A stretch of 64,000 nucleotides of DNA from Photobacterium angustum (GTDB lineage: Bacteria > Pseudomonadota > Gammaproteobacteria > Enterobacterales > Vibrionaceae), in NCBI RefSeq assembly GCF_003026365.1, contig NZ_PYOM01000002.1, forward strand, positions 62,001 through 126,000, given 5' to 3'. Of the stretch, positions 26,709 to 36,260 are shown in pieces (position 1 is the first letter of the stretch; every line of letters begins with the position of its first letter). The notes beneath the pieces are model-generated. The model was not told the origin of the DNA. It made no database searches and saw only the letters and a list, made by a program, of their open reading frames with translations. A program made the translations under genes and the position numbers.

Positions 26709-27450
26709 CTTTAATATCTAAGGGTTGCTTATATAGCGAAAACGCAACCTCGCGCTCATCTACTGCGAGAATAGACATCCTATCAGCTAATTCATTGCCT
26801 TCAATGCCGACGTGTCCATTCACATGATAAATTTGGATCATATCTTTAATTGTCTGATAGCGCTCAAACATTGGTTGGATCAGATCTAGGTTTTTGATCT
26901 CTCCCCCTGCTTTTTTCCAACCATTCTTTTTCCACGATACTGCCCATTGAGTAATACACTGAATTGAGTATCTTGAATCACAAAATATCGCGACACTTAT
27001 TCCACCAGCAATATACTTTTCAGCTTGAAGTAAGGCTTGATATAACGCATTTAGCTCAGCGGTATTATTGGTGCCTTGCGGGTTATATAAACCAAACCAC
27101 AATTCACTTAATTGGTTTTCTCTATACAGGGCTAAGCCCGACCCCGCTTTACCCGGATTAGGATCACAACCTCCATCCGTGAAAATTTTAATCTCAGCTT
27201 TTACAGCTTGTACTTGCTCGGCGGTCAAAGAGCCTTTGCTCGTTTTGGCTGCTTTTGAGATATTTTTTGTAGCAGCGGATGCCCGATATGTGGGAACTTT
27301 ACCACCAAAAGCGGCTTGTGCTTCTTCTTGGCTAGGAAATGACTTGTATTTAGCCCCAGCGAACTTGTCCACTTGCTGTTTACAACTCGTCCAATCGGTA
27401 TATATTCCCGGCTCTCGTCCTTGCCATACAACATAAAACTTTTTCGCCAC
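26683..27450 (-). CDS. RNase H with N-terminal hybrid-binding (viroplasmin) domain
   Basis: 255 residues from GTG 27450, chosen because GGAG stands 6 bases upstream; the frame is open 5 codons further to another GTG. Residues about 1-50 (KKFYVVWQGREPGIYTDW, WTSCKQQV) form the hybrid-binding domain known from eukaryotic RNase H1 and viroplasmin. A linker follows, then an RNase HI domain with catalytic acids in FTDGG, NTAELNAL, FCDSRYS and NELADRM. The enzyme cuts RNA in RNA-DNA hybrids. The two-domain form is additional to the short RnhA of E. coli. Active-site residues are all present. Confidence 0.92.
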   Translation of the reverse strand: MAKKFYVVWQGREPGIYTDWTSCKQQVDKFAGAKYKSFPSQEEAQAAFGGKVPTYRASAATKNISKAAKTSKGSLTAEQVQAVKAEIKIFTDGGCDPNPGKAGSGLALYRENQLSELWFGLYNPQGTNNTAELNALYQALLQAEKYIAGGISVAIFCDSRYSIQCITQWAVSWKKNGWKKAGGEIKNLDLIQPMFERYQTIKDMIQIYHVNGHVGIEGNELADRMSILAVDEREVAFSLYKQPLDIKAILALRAG

Positions 27451-27570
27451 GCCAATCTCCAGCACATATCATTGAATATTCAGTTATATACTAACAGTCA
27501 TCAGCTGTTTTTTTCAGGTATGATGCGGTAATAATTTTATTGTTTAAACGTTATCAAGTGGAGTGAGCCA

Positions 27571-28830
27571 GTGAGCAAAGAAATTAGAGTTGATATCGCC
27601 CACATTTTATCTGAAGTTGGTGTCAATATTGAACCACATGACAATATATCAACGGTCTTTTTCTTAGTATTGTGTACTGGGGTCGCTTTTTTTTCTTATG
27701 TGATCGTTCGCTGGGGATTACTGAAAATTGTCAATACCATGCTCAGGCAATCAAAAGCCTCATGGGGTTCAGTGATCGTCAAACATGCGGTATTTGAAAA
27801 ACTATCACTGATCATTCCTGCCGTTGTACTTAACTTACTCATCCCACTAGTACTTGATCAACATATTATTCTTAGTGGATTAATAGACCGCCTTCTAAGT
27901 TTATGGCTTATTTTGGCTCTTATTCGAAGTAGTTATGCTTTTTTAGATGCCAGTAATGATATTGCCGATATCAAATTAATGAGCCGTGATCTACCAATAA
28001 AAAGTTTTGTTCAATTATTTAAATTAATCATCTTTCTAATTGGTTTTATCATTGCTATTTCGGTGCTCGCAAATCGCTCTCCCGTTTATTTCTTAAGTGG
28101 CTTAGGTGTTGCGACAGGTTTAGTGCTATTAGTCTTCCGCGATACTATTTTAGGCTTTGTTGCTGGTATCCAGTTATCAGCAAACCAAATGGTAAAAGTA
28201 GGTGACTGGATCCAAATGGATAAATATGGTGCTAATGGCAGTATTGAAGAGGTCTCATTAACCACGGTAAAAGTTAAAAACTGGGATAACACCGTAACCA
28301 ATATTCCCGCTTATGCGCTAGTTCAAGATTCCTTTATTAACTGGCGTCAAATGCAAGAATCTGGTGGTCGTCGCATTAAACGCTCTGTGTTAATCGATAT
28401 TGATACCATCAAGTTTATCGACAGCAATGATGAAGTACAGTTAGCAACAATAGATTTTGTACCTGCAATTCTAGCCAAGAAAAAACAAAATCTACCACCA
28501 AATACTGGCTTAACCAACGTTGCGATCTTTCGTGGTTATCTTGATGTATATCTCAAACAACATCCTCAAATACGCCAAGATATGACTTTTCTCGTGCGTG
28601 AATTAGAGCCGACCCCTAACGGATTACCGATCCAGATTTATGTTTTTGTGAATGATACGCGATGGGCTTTTTATGAAGATGTGCAATCAGATATTTTTGA
28701 CCATGTCTTTGCAATGATCCCTAAGTTTGGTCTGGCGGTTTACCAAAGCCCTGCTTCATCAGATATTAGAAGTTTGCAACCCCTTACAGCAATGGAGCAA
28801 CAAACCATCGCTGAAAAACAAAACTTTTAA
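27571..28830 (+). CDS. ybdG: MscS-family mechanosensitive channel YbdG (MscM)
   Basis: 419 residues from GTG 27571, preceded by GTGGAG. The order and sequence follow E. coli YbdG: about five membrane helices, then FRDTILGFVAGIQLSANQMV, VGDWIQMDKYGANGSIEEV, LTTVKVKNWDNTVTNIPAYA, SGGRRIKRS and a C-terminal LPIQIYVFVNDTRW. It is an inner-membrane channel of miniconductance type that contributes to survival under osmotic stress. It differs from the MscS-like protein at 15575-17227 in having no signal peptide or periplasmic domain. Monocistronic. Confidence 0.92.
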   Translation: MSKEIRVDIAHILSEVGVNIEPHDNISTVFFLVLCTGVAFFSYVIVRWGLLKIVNTMLRQSKASWGSVIVKHAVFEKLSLIIPAVVLNLLIPLVLDQHIILSGLIDRLLSLWLILALIRSSYAFLDASNDIADIKLMSRDLPIKSFVQLFKLIIFLIGFIIAISVLANRSPVYFLSGLGVATGLVLLVFRDTILGFVAGIQLSANQMVKVGDWIQMDKYGANGSIEEVSLTTVKVKNWDNTVTNIPAYALVQDSFINWRQMQESGGRRIKRSVLIDIDTIKFIDSNDEVQLATIDFVPAILAKKKQNLPPNTGLTNVAIFRGYLDVYLKQHPQIRQDMTFLVRELEPTPNGLPIQIYVFVNDTRWAFYEDVQSDIFDHVFAMIPKFGLAVYQSPASSDIRSLQPLTAMEQQTIAEKQNF

Positions 28831-28848
28831 TTATCGAACTTAGAAATG

Positions 28849-28896
28849 GCAAGCGATAAAACGTTATGCACTCAGCGTTTATAGCTTGCTGTTTTA
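28849..28896 (+). terminator. Terminator after ybdG
   Basis: GCAAGCGATAAAACG pairs imperfectly with CGTTTATAGCTTGC; TGTTTT follows. Confidence 0.65.
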
Positions 28897-28916
28897 CTTC
28901 GACAGTTGCTAATACA

Positions 28917-29513
28917 TTAAGGCGCTGTCACACAGCGTCTAAACAAATCCTGCATAGGCTTATAGTTGCAAACGACCCCTTGAATGTTAGCGTTAAGCCA
29001 CTGCTCTGCAGTTACGCCACTAAAATTAATGTTATAGCCACAATTAATGACGATATGTTCAAACAGTATCCGCTGTGTCCGGCCATTTCCCTCTCGAAAA
29101 GGATGTAATACATTAATATCGCAATAATATTTTGCCAATCGCTCAATCAACTCATCAAAGGGTAGCCCGACCAGATAACGTTCAGCTTCAAGTTGGTTAA
29201 ATAAACGCGTTGCTTCTTGTGGTAAACGACTCACGTGGCAAAAGCGTGTATCGTCTTTTGATATATCAATCGTACGACAATGGCCCGCCCACTCAAACAA
29301 ATCATCAAAAAGCCATTTGTGTAACTGACAAAAATACGCAAAATCATAAGGTGGCGAGTCAAATTCAATTCCCATCGCCGCCAATATATTAAATTGAGTT
29401 TCTGCCTCATCAAATAAAGCTTCATCTCTAATATTGAGCTTATTAATCAATACATCAGAATTTTCGTAAGTATAAGGATCTTGATCTGTACCGTACTTAT
29501 CGTCCACATTCAC
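28917..29513 (-). CDS. fic: Fic-domain protein (AMPylating toxin-type)
   Basis: 198 residues. The Fic core motif is complete at residues 137-148: HPFREGNGRTQR, with His137 as catalytic base and Glu141, Arg145 and Arg148 for ATP binding. Class I Fic enzymes transfer AMP to hydroxyl side chains of targets such as gyrase or topoisomerase IV and are held inactive by a small antitoxin. The start is GTG 29513, which overlaps the stop of the antitoxin gene by 4 bases. Closest by sequence to the E. coli Fic/YhfG pair. Targets here are unknown. Confidence 0.92.
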   Translation of the reverse strand: MNVDDKYGTDQDPYTYENSDVLINKLNIRDEALFDEAETQFNILAAMGIEFDSPPYDFAYFCQLHKWLFDDLFEWAGHCRTIDISKDDTRFCHVSRLPQEATRLFNQLEAERYLVGLPFDELIERLAKYYCDINVLHPFREGNGRTQRILFEHIVINCGYNINFSGVTAEQWLNANIQGVVCNYKPMQDLFRRCVTAP

Positions 29514-29773
29514 ACCTTTTCAGTGTTCTCTTGTTGATAATACCTAATCAGTTGCAGGCGCAATGCATTACGCTCTCGAGTATTTTTTATCTTTGAAGGC
29601 ACACTAATGTCATAACCTTCTAACCGCATACTTTGCGTAAAGTTCGCCATTTTTACTTGCTCACAATAGGCATGTTTGTCTGCAAAGCTTGTTAATATCG
29701 GTAGCGACTTATTCTCCTGCTCATTATTCTTCATCCATTTTCTCACTTCTCTTTTTTCGTCCATTGTAAACAT
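29510..29773 (-). CDS. yhfG: YhfG-family antitoxin of Fic
   Basis: 87 residues. The inhibitory helix motif of class I Fic antitoxins, (S/T)xxxE(G/N), is present as SMRLEG at residues 48-53 with Ser48, Glu52 and Gly53; Glu52 should block the ATP gamma-phosphate site. NFTQSMRLEGYDIS is typical of YhfG. The gene overlaps fic by 4 bases, so the pair is co-translated antitoxin-first. The protein is longer than E. coli YhfG at the N-terminus; a shorter start at the ATG in MDEKREV (29764) or MKNNEQE is possible, as no candidate has a strong ribosome site. Confidence 0.85.
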   Translation of the reverse strand: MFTMDEKREVRKWMKNNEQENKSLPILTSFADKHAYCEQVKMANFTQSMRLEGYDISVPSKIKNTRERNALRLQLIRYYQQENTEKV

Positions 29774-29969
29774 TTTATGTTTTATGATTCACAGTTCATT
29801 TAATACATCTAATTTAACGCTATATATGAAATATTTTTAGCATAGTTAGCTATTATAAAAATGATGTTTCAGTAATGATTTATCCTTAAAAATTCTCTGG
29901 TTTTATAGGGGCTAGTCAGTGATACCGCTAACCGTTATAATTCCCGCCTCAAAATATAGAGGTCAAAAC

Positions 29970-32336
29970 ATGCACACGAAAGTAACACCTATTGATAGCT
30001 ATCCTAAGTATTGGGCTGAATGCTATGGCACAGCGCCATTTTTACCAACATCTCGTAAAGAAATGGATGCTTTAGGTTGGGATAGCTGTGACATTATTAT
30101 TGTTACTGGTGATGCCTATGTTGACCACCCTAGCTTTGGTATGGCGGTTATTGGTCGCCTATTAGAAGCCCAAGGCTTCCGCGTTGGTATTATTTCCCAA
30201 CCTAAATGGGACAATAAAGATGAGTTCATGAAACTGGGTAAACCAAATCTATTTTTTGGTATTACCGCCGGTAACATGGATTCAATGATTAACCGCTATA
30301 CCGCCGATCGTAAGCTTCGTCATGATGATGCTTACACCCCGAACAATGAAGGGGGCAAACGTCCCGATCGCGCAGTACTCGTATATTCTCAGCGCTGCCG
30401 TGAAGCATTTAAAGACGTTCCTATTGTCTTAGGTGGTATTGAAGCGAGTCTTCGCCGTCTTGCACACTATGATTACTGGTCTGACAAAGTCCGTCGTTCA
30501 GTATTAATGGATGCAAAAGCCGACATTTTATTGTTTGGTAACGCTGAACGTGCACTGGTTGAAGTCGCGCACCGTTTAGGCAATGGCGAAGATATTAAAT
30601 CATTAACGCGTATCGCTGGTACTGCGGTAATGGTGAAAGAAGTTCCTGAAGAGTATAAAGAAATTGACTCTTCACGTATTGAAAAACCCGGCCGCGCAAT
30701 GGTAATGCCAAACCCATACGCGACCGAAGAAAACTGTGATACTAATAAACAAGAACAAAAAAACGAAGCCAAAGTAGTACGTGTACAGCCTTCACGTCAC
30801 GATGCAAAAACAACGGTTGTTCGTTTACCGTCATATGAAAAATTAGCCAATGACCGTATTCTTTATGCCCACGCTAGTCGTGTGATGCATTTAGAAACCA
30901 ACCCCTACTCTGGTCGTGCTCTAATTCAAAAGCATGCGGATCGTGAGCTTTGGGTAAACCGTGCGCCGATCCCACTCTCAACGGAAGAAATGGACTTTGT
31001 TTTCGGCCTACCGTTTGCTCGTGTACCACACCCTAGCTACGGCAAAGCAAAGATCCCAGCTTATGACATGATCAAAACCTCGGTTAATATCATGCGTGGT
31101 TGTTTTGGCGGTTGTTCTTTCTGTTCAATCACAGAGCACGAAGGTCGAATCATCCAAAACCGTTCAAAAGAATCTATTTTGAACGAAATTAAAGATATTC
31201 AAGAAAAAGTGCCGGGCTTCACAGGTACAATTTCTGATCTGGGTGGCCCAACAGCAAATATGTATCGTTTAGGTTGTTCTGATGAACGTGCAGAAGCCAA
31301 CTGTCGTCGTCCATCATGTATCTTCCCTAAGATCTGTGAAAAGCTGAATACTGACCATAAACACACTATCGATCTGTATCGTGAAGCACGTAATCTAAAA
31401 GGCATTAAGAAGATTATGATTGCGTCAGGCGTGCGTTATGACTTAGCGGTTGAATCACCAGAATATGTTCGAGAGCTTGTGACTCACCATGTTGGTGGCT
31501 ACCTAAAAATTGCCCCAGAGCATACCGAAAAAGGCACCCTTGATCTGATGATGAAGCCAGGCATGGGTACCTTTGATCGCTTTAAAGAAATGTTTGAACA
31601 ATACAGTCAGGAAGCAGGCAAGAAGCAATACCTGATCCCTTACTTTATTTCAGCACACCCAGGCTCCACTGATGAAGACATGCTTAACCTTGCATTATGG
31701 TTAAAGCAAAATGATTACCAGTGTGATCAGGTTCAGAACTTCTATCCGTCACCAATGTGTAATGCAACGGCGATGTATCACTCTGAAACAAACCCACTGA
31801 AAAAAGTGAAATATAAAGGCCGCGAAGATTTATCTGTTGCCAAAGGTGAACGTCAACGTCGCTTGCACAAAGCGCTATTACGTTACCATGATCCAGCTAA
31901 CTGGGCATTGATCCGTGATGCGCTAATTTCTATGGGTAAAAAGCACTTAATCGGTAATCGTTCAAGCTGTTTAGTTCCACCACCAGGAACTGAAGCAGAG
32001 CTAACCCCAGCAGAGCGTCGTGGCTCAGGTCGTCATGGCTCTAAGCGATTTGCGACTAAGCATCCAAATCAACCAGATATCCGTAAAGACGGAAAGCGCA
32101 GCCCTACAACACGTAACGGAAAGCCATCAGTAAAAGGTAAACCTTCAGCCAATGGAAGACCTACAGCTAATGGTAAACCTGCTGGGACAGGCAACCGAAG
32201 TGAGACAAGCGGCAATAAGCGTCCTCATAATGGCAATAATGCAGGAGGCCGTAATGGCAAATCAGCAGGCCATACAAATCGCAACGGAAAAGCAGGTCGA
32301 CCAAATAAGCCGACGCGCAGTCGAGCTGGCGCTTAA
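29970..32336 (+). CDS. ygiQ: YgiQ-family radical SAM protein
   Basis: 788 residues from ATG 29970, supported by AGAGG 7 bases upstream; the frame is open 17 codons earlier. The N-terminal UPF0313 domain ([20 protein letters not shown]) is followed by the radical SAM domain with the 4Fe-4S ligands Cys378, Cys382 and Cys385 (CFGGCSFC) and by [17 protein letters not shown]. The C-terminus (about 700-788) is a low-complexity basic tail of repeated GKP/NGK units with no counterpart in the core enzyme. The reaction of YgiQ is unknown. It is conserved in most gammaproteobacteria. Monocistronic with its own terminator. Confidence 0.93.
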   Translation: MHTKVTPIDSYPKYWAECYGTAPFLPTSRKEMDALGWDSCDIIIVTGDAYVDHPSFGMAVIGRLLEAQGFRVGIISQPKWDNKDEFMKLGKPNLFFGITAGNMDSMINRYTADRKLRHDDAYTPNNEGGKRPDRAVLVYSQRCREAFKDVPIVLGGIEASLRRLAHYDYWSDKVRRSVLMDAKADILLFGNAERALVEVAHRLGNGEDIKSLTRIAGTAVMVKEVPEEYKEIDSSRIEKPGRAMVMPNPYATEENCDTNKQEQKNEAKVVRVQPSRHDAKTTVVRLPSYEKLANDRILYAHASRVMHLETNPYSGRALIQKHADRELWVNRAPIPLSTEEMDFVFGLPFARVPHPSYGKAKIPAYDMIKTSVNIMRGCFGGCSFCSITEHEGRIIQNRSKESILNEIKDIQEKVPGFTGTISDLGGPTANMYRLGCSDERAEANCRRPSCIFPKICEKLNTDHKHTIDLYREARNLKGIKKIMIASGVRYDLAVESPEYVRELVTHHVGGYLKIAPEHTEKGTLDLMMKPGMGTFDRFKEMFEQYSQEAGKKQYLIPYFISAHPGSTDEDMLNLALWLKQNDYQCDQVQNFYPSPMCNATAMYHSETNPLKKVKYKGREDLSVAKGERQRRLHKALLRYHDPANWALIRDALISMGKKHLIGNRSSCLVPPPGTEAELTPAERRGSGRHGSKRFATKHPNQPDIRKDGKRSPTTRNGKPSVKGKPSANGRPTANGKPAGTGNRSETSGNKRPHNGNNAGGRNGKSAGHTNRNGKAGRPNKPTRSRAGA

Positions 32337-32361
32337 TATTAATTAACATAGCCCGTTACAA

Positions 32362-32391
32362 AAAACGCCACTTCTATGTGGCGTTTTATTT
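32362..32391 (+). terminator. Terminator after ygiQ
   Basis: AAAACGCCAC / GTGGCGTTTT stem with a 6-base loop and ATTT. Confidence 0.88.
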
Positions 32392-32513
32392 AACCAAACA
32401 TTGACATTTGGCATGTATAATAGATAGTTATTAATACAAAACAAACTGTTCAAATCAGCTCGCTTAACTATTATGTAACTTGCGTGCACTTATATCAGGG
32501 ACGTCAATTACTT

Positions 32514-33512
32514 GTGAAACCAGTATATAATTTCTGTTTATTAGCGATGTTTGCAGCCCCTAATGTTGCGACAGCTACACCGAATGACAACTATGAGGCA
32601 TGTTTATTCGATGCTGTAAAAAGTCAAAGTGGTGATTTAAAACTTAGCCAAATCCGTAGTCGTTGTGAAAAATTAATAGCTGAGGCTAAAAAAATCAGTA
32701 ACGAACCTATGATCTCACAACGTTTACAACGTGAACGTGAAACTACGTTTGATCCGTTTGTTATTACGCCTCACCGAATGAACTACTTCCTTCCTGTTAC
32801 CCTAACTGACAGTATTAATCGTGATGCTTATAATGGAACAGAATGGGATAATCACTTAAAGAATGCTGAAGCTGAATTCCAGATAAGTTTTAAAACACCA
32901 TTAAACTACGATGATTTATTCATTGATGGCGATGGCGTATTTCTTGCGTTCACATTAAATTCTTACTGGCAGGTATACGCCAGTGACATTTCACGCCCAT
33001 TTAGAGAAACCAACTATCGCCCTGAAATGTTTTACTTCGCACCTACGCCATGGAAACCTCTCGGTGGTAATACATGGGCATCAATAGGTATCGAACATCA
33101 ATCAAATGGGCGAACTCAAGGGTTATCTCGAAGTTGGAACCGTGTATATACCGACTTCATCTTTGAAAAAGGGAATTTTGCATTCTCATTTAGACCATGG
33201 TTGCGTATTCCTGAAGACAAGAAAAAAGAACCTCTCTCTCCATCTGGTGATGATAATCCTGACATCGAACATTACATGGGGCATTACCAAGTCGGTGTGG
33301 TTTACAAATGGGATGACTATGAATTTAGCTTTATTGGACGTGAAAACTTTGCCTCTCATAAAGGCTATGGTGAAGTTGGTTTAACTTTCCCACTCTGGGG
33401 TAAACTGCGCGGTTATACTAAATATTCAACAGGTTACGGCGTAAATCTGATTGATTATAACCACAAGCAGCAACGTATTGGTGTGGGTATTGCTCTAACT
33501 GATATTCTGTAA
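32514..33512 (+). CDS. pldA: Outer-membrane phospholipase A (OMPLA)
   Basis: 332 residues from GTG 32514, which gives a good signal peptide (MKPVYNFCLLAMFAAPNVATA); the frame opens ten codons earlier at another GTG. The catalytic triad is visible: His195 and Ser197 in EHQSNGR and Asn209 in SRSWNR, with the same 14-residue spacing as E. coli His142/Asn156. The remainder alternates hydrophobic and polar residues as in a 12-stranded barrel and ends in a transmembrane strand. The enzyme hydrolyses phospholipids that reach the outer leaflet, restoring membrane asymmetry. An extra mature N-terminal segment of about 70 residues precedes the first strand. Confidence 0.93.
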   Translation: MKPVYNFCLLAMFAAPNVATATPNDNYEACLFDAVKSQSGDLKLSQIRSRCEKLIAEAKKISNEPMISQRLQRERETTFDPFVITPHRMNYFLPVTLTDSINRDAYNGTEWDNHLKNAEAEFQISFKTPLNYDDLFIDGDGVFLAFTLNSYWQVYASDISRPFRETNYRPEMFYFAPTPWKPLGGNTWASIGIEHQSNGRTQGLSRSWNRVYTDFIFEKGNFAFSFRPWLRIPEDKKKEPLSPSGDDNPDIEHYMGHYQVGVVYKWDDYEFSFIGRENFASHKGYGEVGLTFPLWGKLRGYTKYSTGYGVNLIDYNHKQQRIGVGIALTDIL

Positions 33513-33525
33513 TCATTGAACTTAT

Positions 33526-33568
33526 CATGACGCTTAGAGCTTTTATTTAAGTAAATATAAGCGTCATG
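33526..33568. terminator. Possible bidirectional hairpin
   Basis: Perfect 11-bp arms CATGACGCTTA / TAAGCGTCATG separated by a 21-base AT-rich loop, between converging pldA and the 51-residue gene. No T-run. Confidence 0.45.
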
Positions 33569-33574
33569 CTTGTT

Positions 33575-33730
33575 CTAGCGAAACAATTCAAACCCCATAA
33601 AGATAATTGCAGCACTACCTAATATGGAAAATAGACCCACAACAACCTTTCTTTGATTTTTAGGCGACATATAGCGCATAACCCAATAAGCAAACAGTAA
33701 CAGACCAATTATCACAGCAATCTTCAACAT
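33575..33730 (-). CDS. 51-residue two-helix membrane protein of unknown function
   Basis: A short reading frame with a good ribosome site (TAGGGG about 6 bases before ATG 33730). It encodes MLKIAVIIGLLLFAYWVMRY, a basic loop (SPKNQRK) and a second hydrophobic helix (VVVGLFSILGSAAIIFMGF), ending in ELFR. Codon use and the positive-inside hairpin topology look genuine. I recognise no family. It stands alone between pldA and the DUF2884 gene, converging on pldA. Confidence 0.62.
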   Translation of the reverse strand: MLKIAVIIGLLLFAYWVMRYMSPKNQRKVVVGLFSILGSAAIIFMGFELFR

Positions 33731-33860
33731 ATTTATCCCCTATTGGTCAAAGTGCGTTCTTTAATGATGTAAAATCTTCCTTTAAATACACGATCTTATT
33801 ACTTATTTTCTCTTTTTAGCTTAACACATAGTTCATATTTAGGACAAAAAACGCACAAAC

Positions 33861-33886
33861 AAAAATAGCGCAGAACTGCGCTATTT
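33861..33886 (-). terminator. Terminator after the DUF2884 gene
   Basis: Perfect 11-bp stem AAATAGCGCAG / CTGCGCTATTT with a 2-base spacer as written; on the minus strand TTTTTGTTTG follows. Confidence 0.85.
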
Positions 33887-33905
33887 CAGTGAATAAAAGA
33901 GAGAA

Positions 33906-34649
33906 TTAAATCTCAAACATTGGAATACCTTTCAATTGCGGTATCACCTGTTGAAGTTGCTTCTCTTGTTCAGCTAGACCTTCAATAGAACCACATAAAC
34001 TATCTGCTTTTACTTTCATTTGCTGACTACGTTGGGTCATTTGTTCACTTAACCGTGTTTTTAATTCAGCAAATTTTGATTGAAGCTGCGTAAAATCTAC
34101 ATCGCCATTTTTCATTTCATCAGAAAGCGCCGCAAATAAGCTCGCTATCGATTGAACACTGACTTGTTGCATTGCCGATTCAAACTCGGTTTTCCAATTA
34201 GTATCCATATTAGAAAACACATCAGCAGGCATAACAAACTCCCCTTGCTGATTATAAAATTTCTCATGAGCTTGCTGACCAAACTGAGCAATTAACGTTT
34301 CAACGTTTTTAAAAGCATCTTGTGAATCAAAACTATTGGCAACTTCACTCAATACATCCGTTGCCATCCCAACACCTTCTTGTGCTAGTTGCGCCATCTG
34401 CGGTAGGTAAGTCTGAACATTCTGGCTATAGGCCTCGACTGCTTTTTGCTGCATTGCCGTTAAATTAACTTTTTCACCATTAATATAAACGTTGTTATTA
34501 TTATCAATCAATAACTTAGGCTTACCTTGTTCATAAACAGAAATATTACCATTGTCAATGTGAATAGGATTTGGCACATCTACAGGGCAACTCTGTGCCA
34601 ATACTGAGCTTGAACTTAATAGCAGTGTGCCGATCAATAACTTATTCAT
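33906..34649 (-). CDS. DUF2884 (YggN-like) periplasmic protein
   Basis: 247 residues from ATG 34649, which starts the signal peptide (MNKLLIGTLLLSSSSVLA); seven extra in-frame codons upstream add nothing. CPVDVPNPIHIDNGNISVY, NVYINGEKVNL and a long helical C-terminal part (QLQSKFAELKTRLSEQMTQR) match the DUF2884/YggN family. One Cys pair is possible (near the mature N-terminus and near residue 225). Family function unknown; periplasmic. Monocistronic. Confidence 0.85.
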   Translation of the reverse strand: MNKLLIGTLLLSSSSVLAQSCPVDVPNPIHIDNGNISVYEQGKPKLLIDNNNNVYINGEKVNLTAMQQKAVEAYSQNVQTYLPQMAQLAQEGVGMATDVLSEVANSFDSQDAFKNVETLIAQFGQQAHEKFYNQQGEFVMPADVFSNMDTNWKTEFESAMQQVSVQSIASLFAALSDEMKNGDVDFTQLQSKFAELKTRLSEQMTQRSQQMKVKADSLCGSIEGLAEQEKQLQQVIPQLKGIPMFEI

Positions 34650-34870
34650 CACTTTATCTCTTGAAATCATCTAGGCGAGTAATTGCCTTTTTATTAAGAC
34701 CACAGTTTTCCAATTTTACTCCATATTCTGTCGCGATTTATTACTTGTAAAGACTCGTCTTGTTTCTTTGAATAAAAAACCAATAATAACAGCACATTGT
34801 TCAATAACAGTTGAATTATCCCCACCATTTCTTCAACATAGCTTTTAAATTCAACCAATTTGGAATTCTC

Positions 34871-35350
34871 GTGGAAAAAGTGGCAATATTTGTTGATGTA
34901 CAAAACATCTACTACACCGTGAAAGAAAAGTATCGCGCTAACTTCGACTACAATGCTTTTTGGGCGGAAGTATCACAAGATAGAGAAATCATCGCAGCTT
35001 ACGCTTATGCCATCCATAAAGGAGATGAGAAGCAAAGACAATTTCAAAATATTCTGCGAGCGATTGGCTTTGAAGTAAAATTAAAACCGTTTATCCAACG
35101 CAGTGATGGCTCTGCTAAGGGAGATTGGGATGTGGGTATTACGCTAGATGTTATCGAACACGCACAAGATGCTGATCGTATTATTTTACTCTCAGGCGAT
35201 GGTGACTTTGATTTGTTAGTCGATAAAGTACAGACCAAATATAATACTAAGGTTGAAGTGTATGGCGTACCGGGGTTAACGGCGACATCACTTATCAATA
35301 CCGCAACACATTACCGCGAAATTGAAGATACCCTTTTACTTGGACGTTAG
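34871..35350 (+). CDS. NYN-domain (LabA/PIN-like) protein
   Basis: 159 residues from GTG 34871, where TTGGAA precedes closely and the NYN core begins at once (KVAIFVDVQNIYYTV). Acidic metal-binding residues are conserved: Asp in FVDVQN, KGDWDVGITLDV, and LSGDGDFDLLVD. NYN domains share the PIN nuclease fold and are predicted RNases or RNA-processing factors; the LabA-like subgroup is not well characterised. The upstream open frame of 20 codons lacks support. It converges on the CDF-like gene with a shared terminator. Confidence 0.88.
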   Translation: MEKVAIFVDVQNIYYTVKEKYRANFDYNAFWAEVSQDREIIAAYAYAIHKGDEKQRQFQNILRAIGFEVKLKPFIQRSDGSAKGDWDVGITLDVIEHAQDADRIILLSGDGDFDLLVDKVQTKYNTKVEVYGVPGLTATSLINTATHYREIEDTLLLGR

Positions 35351-35371
35351 TCGTTGTATACCACAATAAAT

Positions 35372-35408
35372 AAGGCCAGCTCTATCAAACAATAAAGCTG
35401 GCCTTATC
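35372..35408. terminator. Bidirectional terminator between NYN and CDF-like genes
   Basis: Perfect 10-bp stem AAGGCCAGCT / AGCTGGCCTT with a 14-base loop; T-rich on the minus-strand side (ATTTATTG). Confidence 0.78.
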
Positions 35409-35421
35409 TCGTTTACTCTCT

Positions 35422-36102
35422 TTATTTACTCATTACATGTGCCATTGGCTGACCATGAATTTCTAATAGTTCGTGTACAGAAAGCCATACCATTTTTACA
35501 GGAACAATAATGAAATAAACCGACGCTAATACAACCATTGTTGGATCGGCATAGACTGCATACCCAGCATATTGCGTCATCATTAATAATTTAGCGATAA
35601 AGAAACCAGCTAGTACAGCCACACTGATCACCGTATCCATAATCCACTGTTTTGCTTCAGCATCGGCTAACGCTGATTCAATATTTTCGCTCTTCAACTT
35701 AATGTACCGATAAGTCGCATAACAGCCAGTAACACTTACCATACCAAATGCAAGTGCAACACCCGCATTGATATCACGACCACCCGATAAAATTGCTTCA
35801 ACGGCTGAATAAAAAGACCATAAACACATAATGGCAATAACAGAACCTTTAATCGCAATAACAGCAGGCTCAATCATCGCAAATTGAGGGGTTGTCTTAT
35901 CCACTTCAGGCTTATGAATATAATGCGCTGCACCCAGTGATAACATGGTTAACGCTAAGCTGACGAGTGAATAGGCACCATCAAACACAATTACTAACGA
36001 GCCAACAATAGACCCTAAAACAATCCCTATTACCGCAAATGAAAATGATGATATTGTTGACAACAATAGCAATCCACGCTCTTGTTGTATCTTGCTAGAC
36101 AT
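35422..36102 (-). CDS. Shortened cation diffusion facilitator (CDF)-like membrane protein
   Basis: 226 residues from ATG 36102, where GAGG sits 5 bases upstream; a TTG six codons earlier is less likely. About six membrane helices. VIVFDGAYSLVSLALTML and AKQWIMDTVISVAVLAGF correspond to CDF helices 2 and 5, but the second helix-2 Asp of the usual HSxxD is Ser and the His of helix 5 is absent. The C-terminal cytosolic domain is very short. The metal-binding site is therefore only partly kept, and the substrate may differ from zinc or iron. A LysR gene is divergent 158 bases away. Confidence 0.75.
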   Translation of the reverse strand: MSSKIQQERGLLLLSTISSFSFAVIGIVLGSIVGSLVIVFDGAYSLVSLALTMLSLGAAHYIHKPEVDKTTPQFAMIEPAVIAIKGSVIAIMCLWSFYSAVEAILSGGRDINAGVALAFGMVSVTGCYATYRYIKLKSENIESALADAEAKQWIMDTVISVAVLAGFFIAKLLMMTQYAGYAVYADPTMVVLASVYFIIVPVKMVWLSVHELLEIHGQPMAHVMSK

Positions 36103-36260
36103 ATATACCTCAATCGACAAATTATTCGTCGTTTTTTGTTGTTGAATTATCCTAGGTACATAATACTTTGACTTAGATTAATAATGTAATCACTGAGCGA
36201 CAGTTTTTTCGTCGCTGATATGAGCAAATAGGTTTGTATATTTAACAGGCAAAAATCTGC

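Noticed and set aside
27068..27436. 122-codon open frame antisense to the RNase H gene
   Set aside because: It overlaps the conserved RNase H and hybrid-binding domains entirely and has no start signal.
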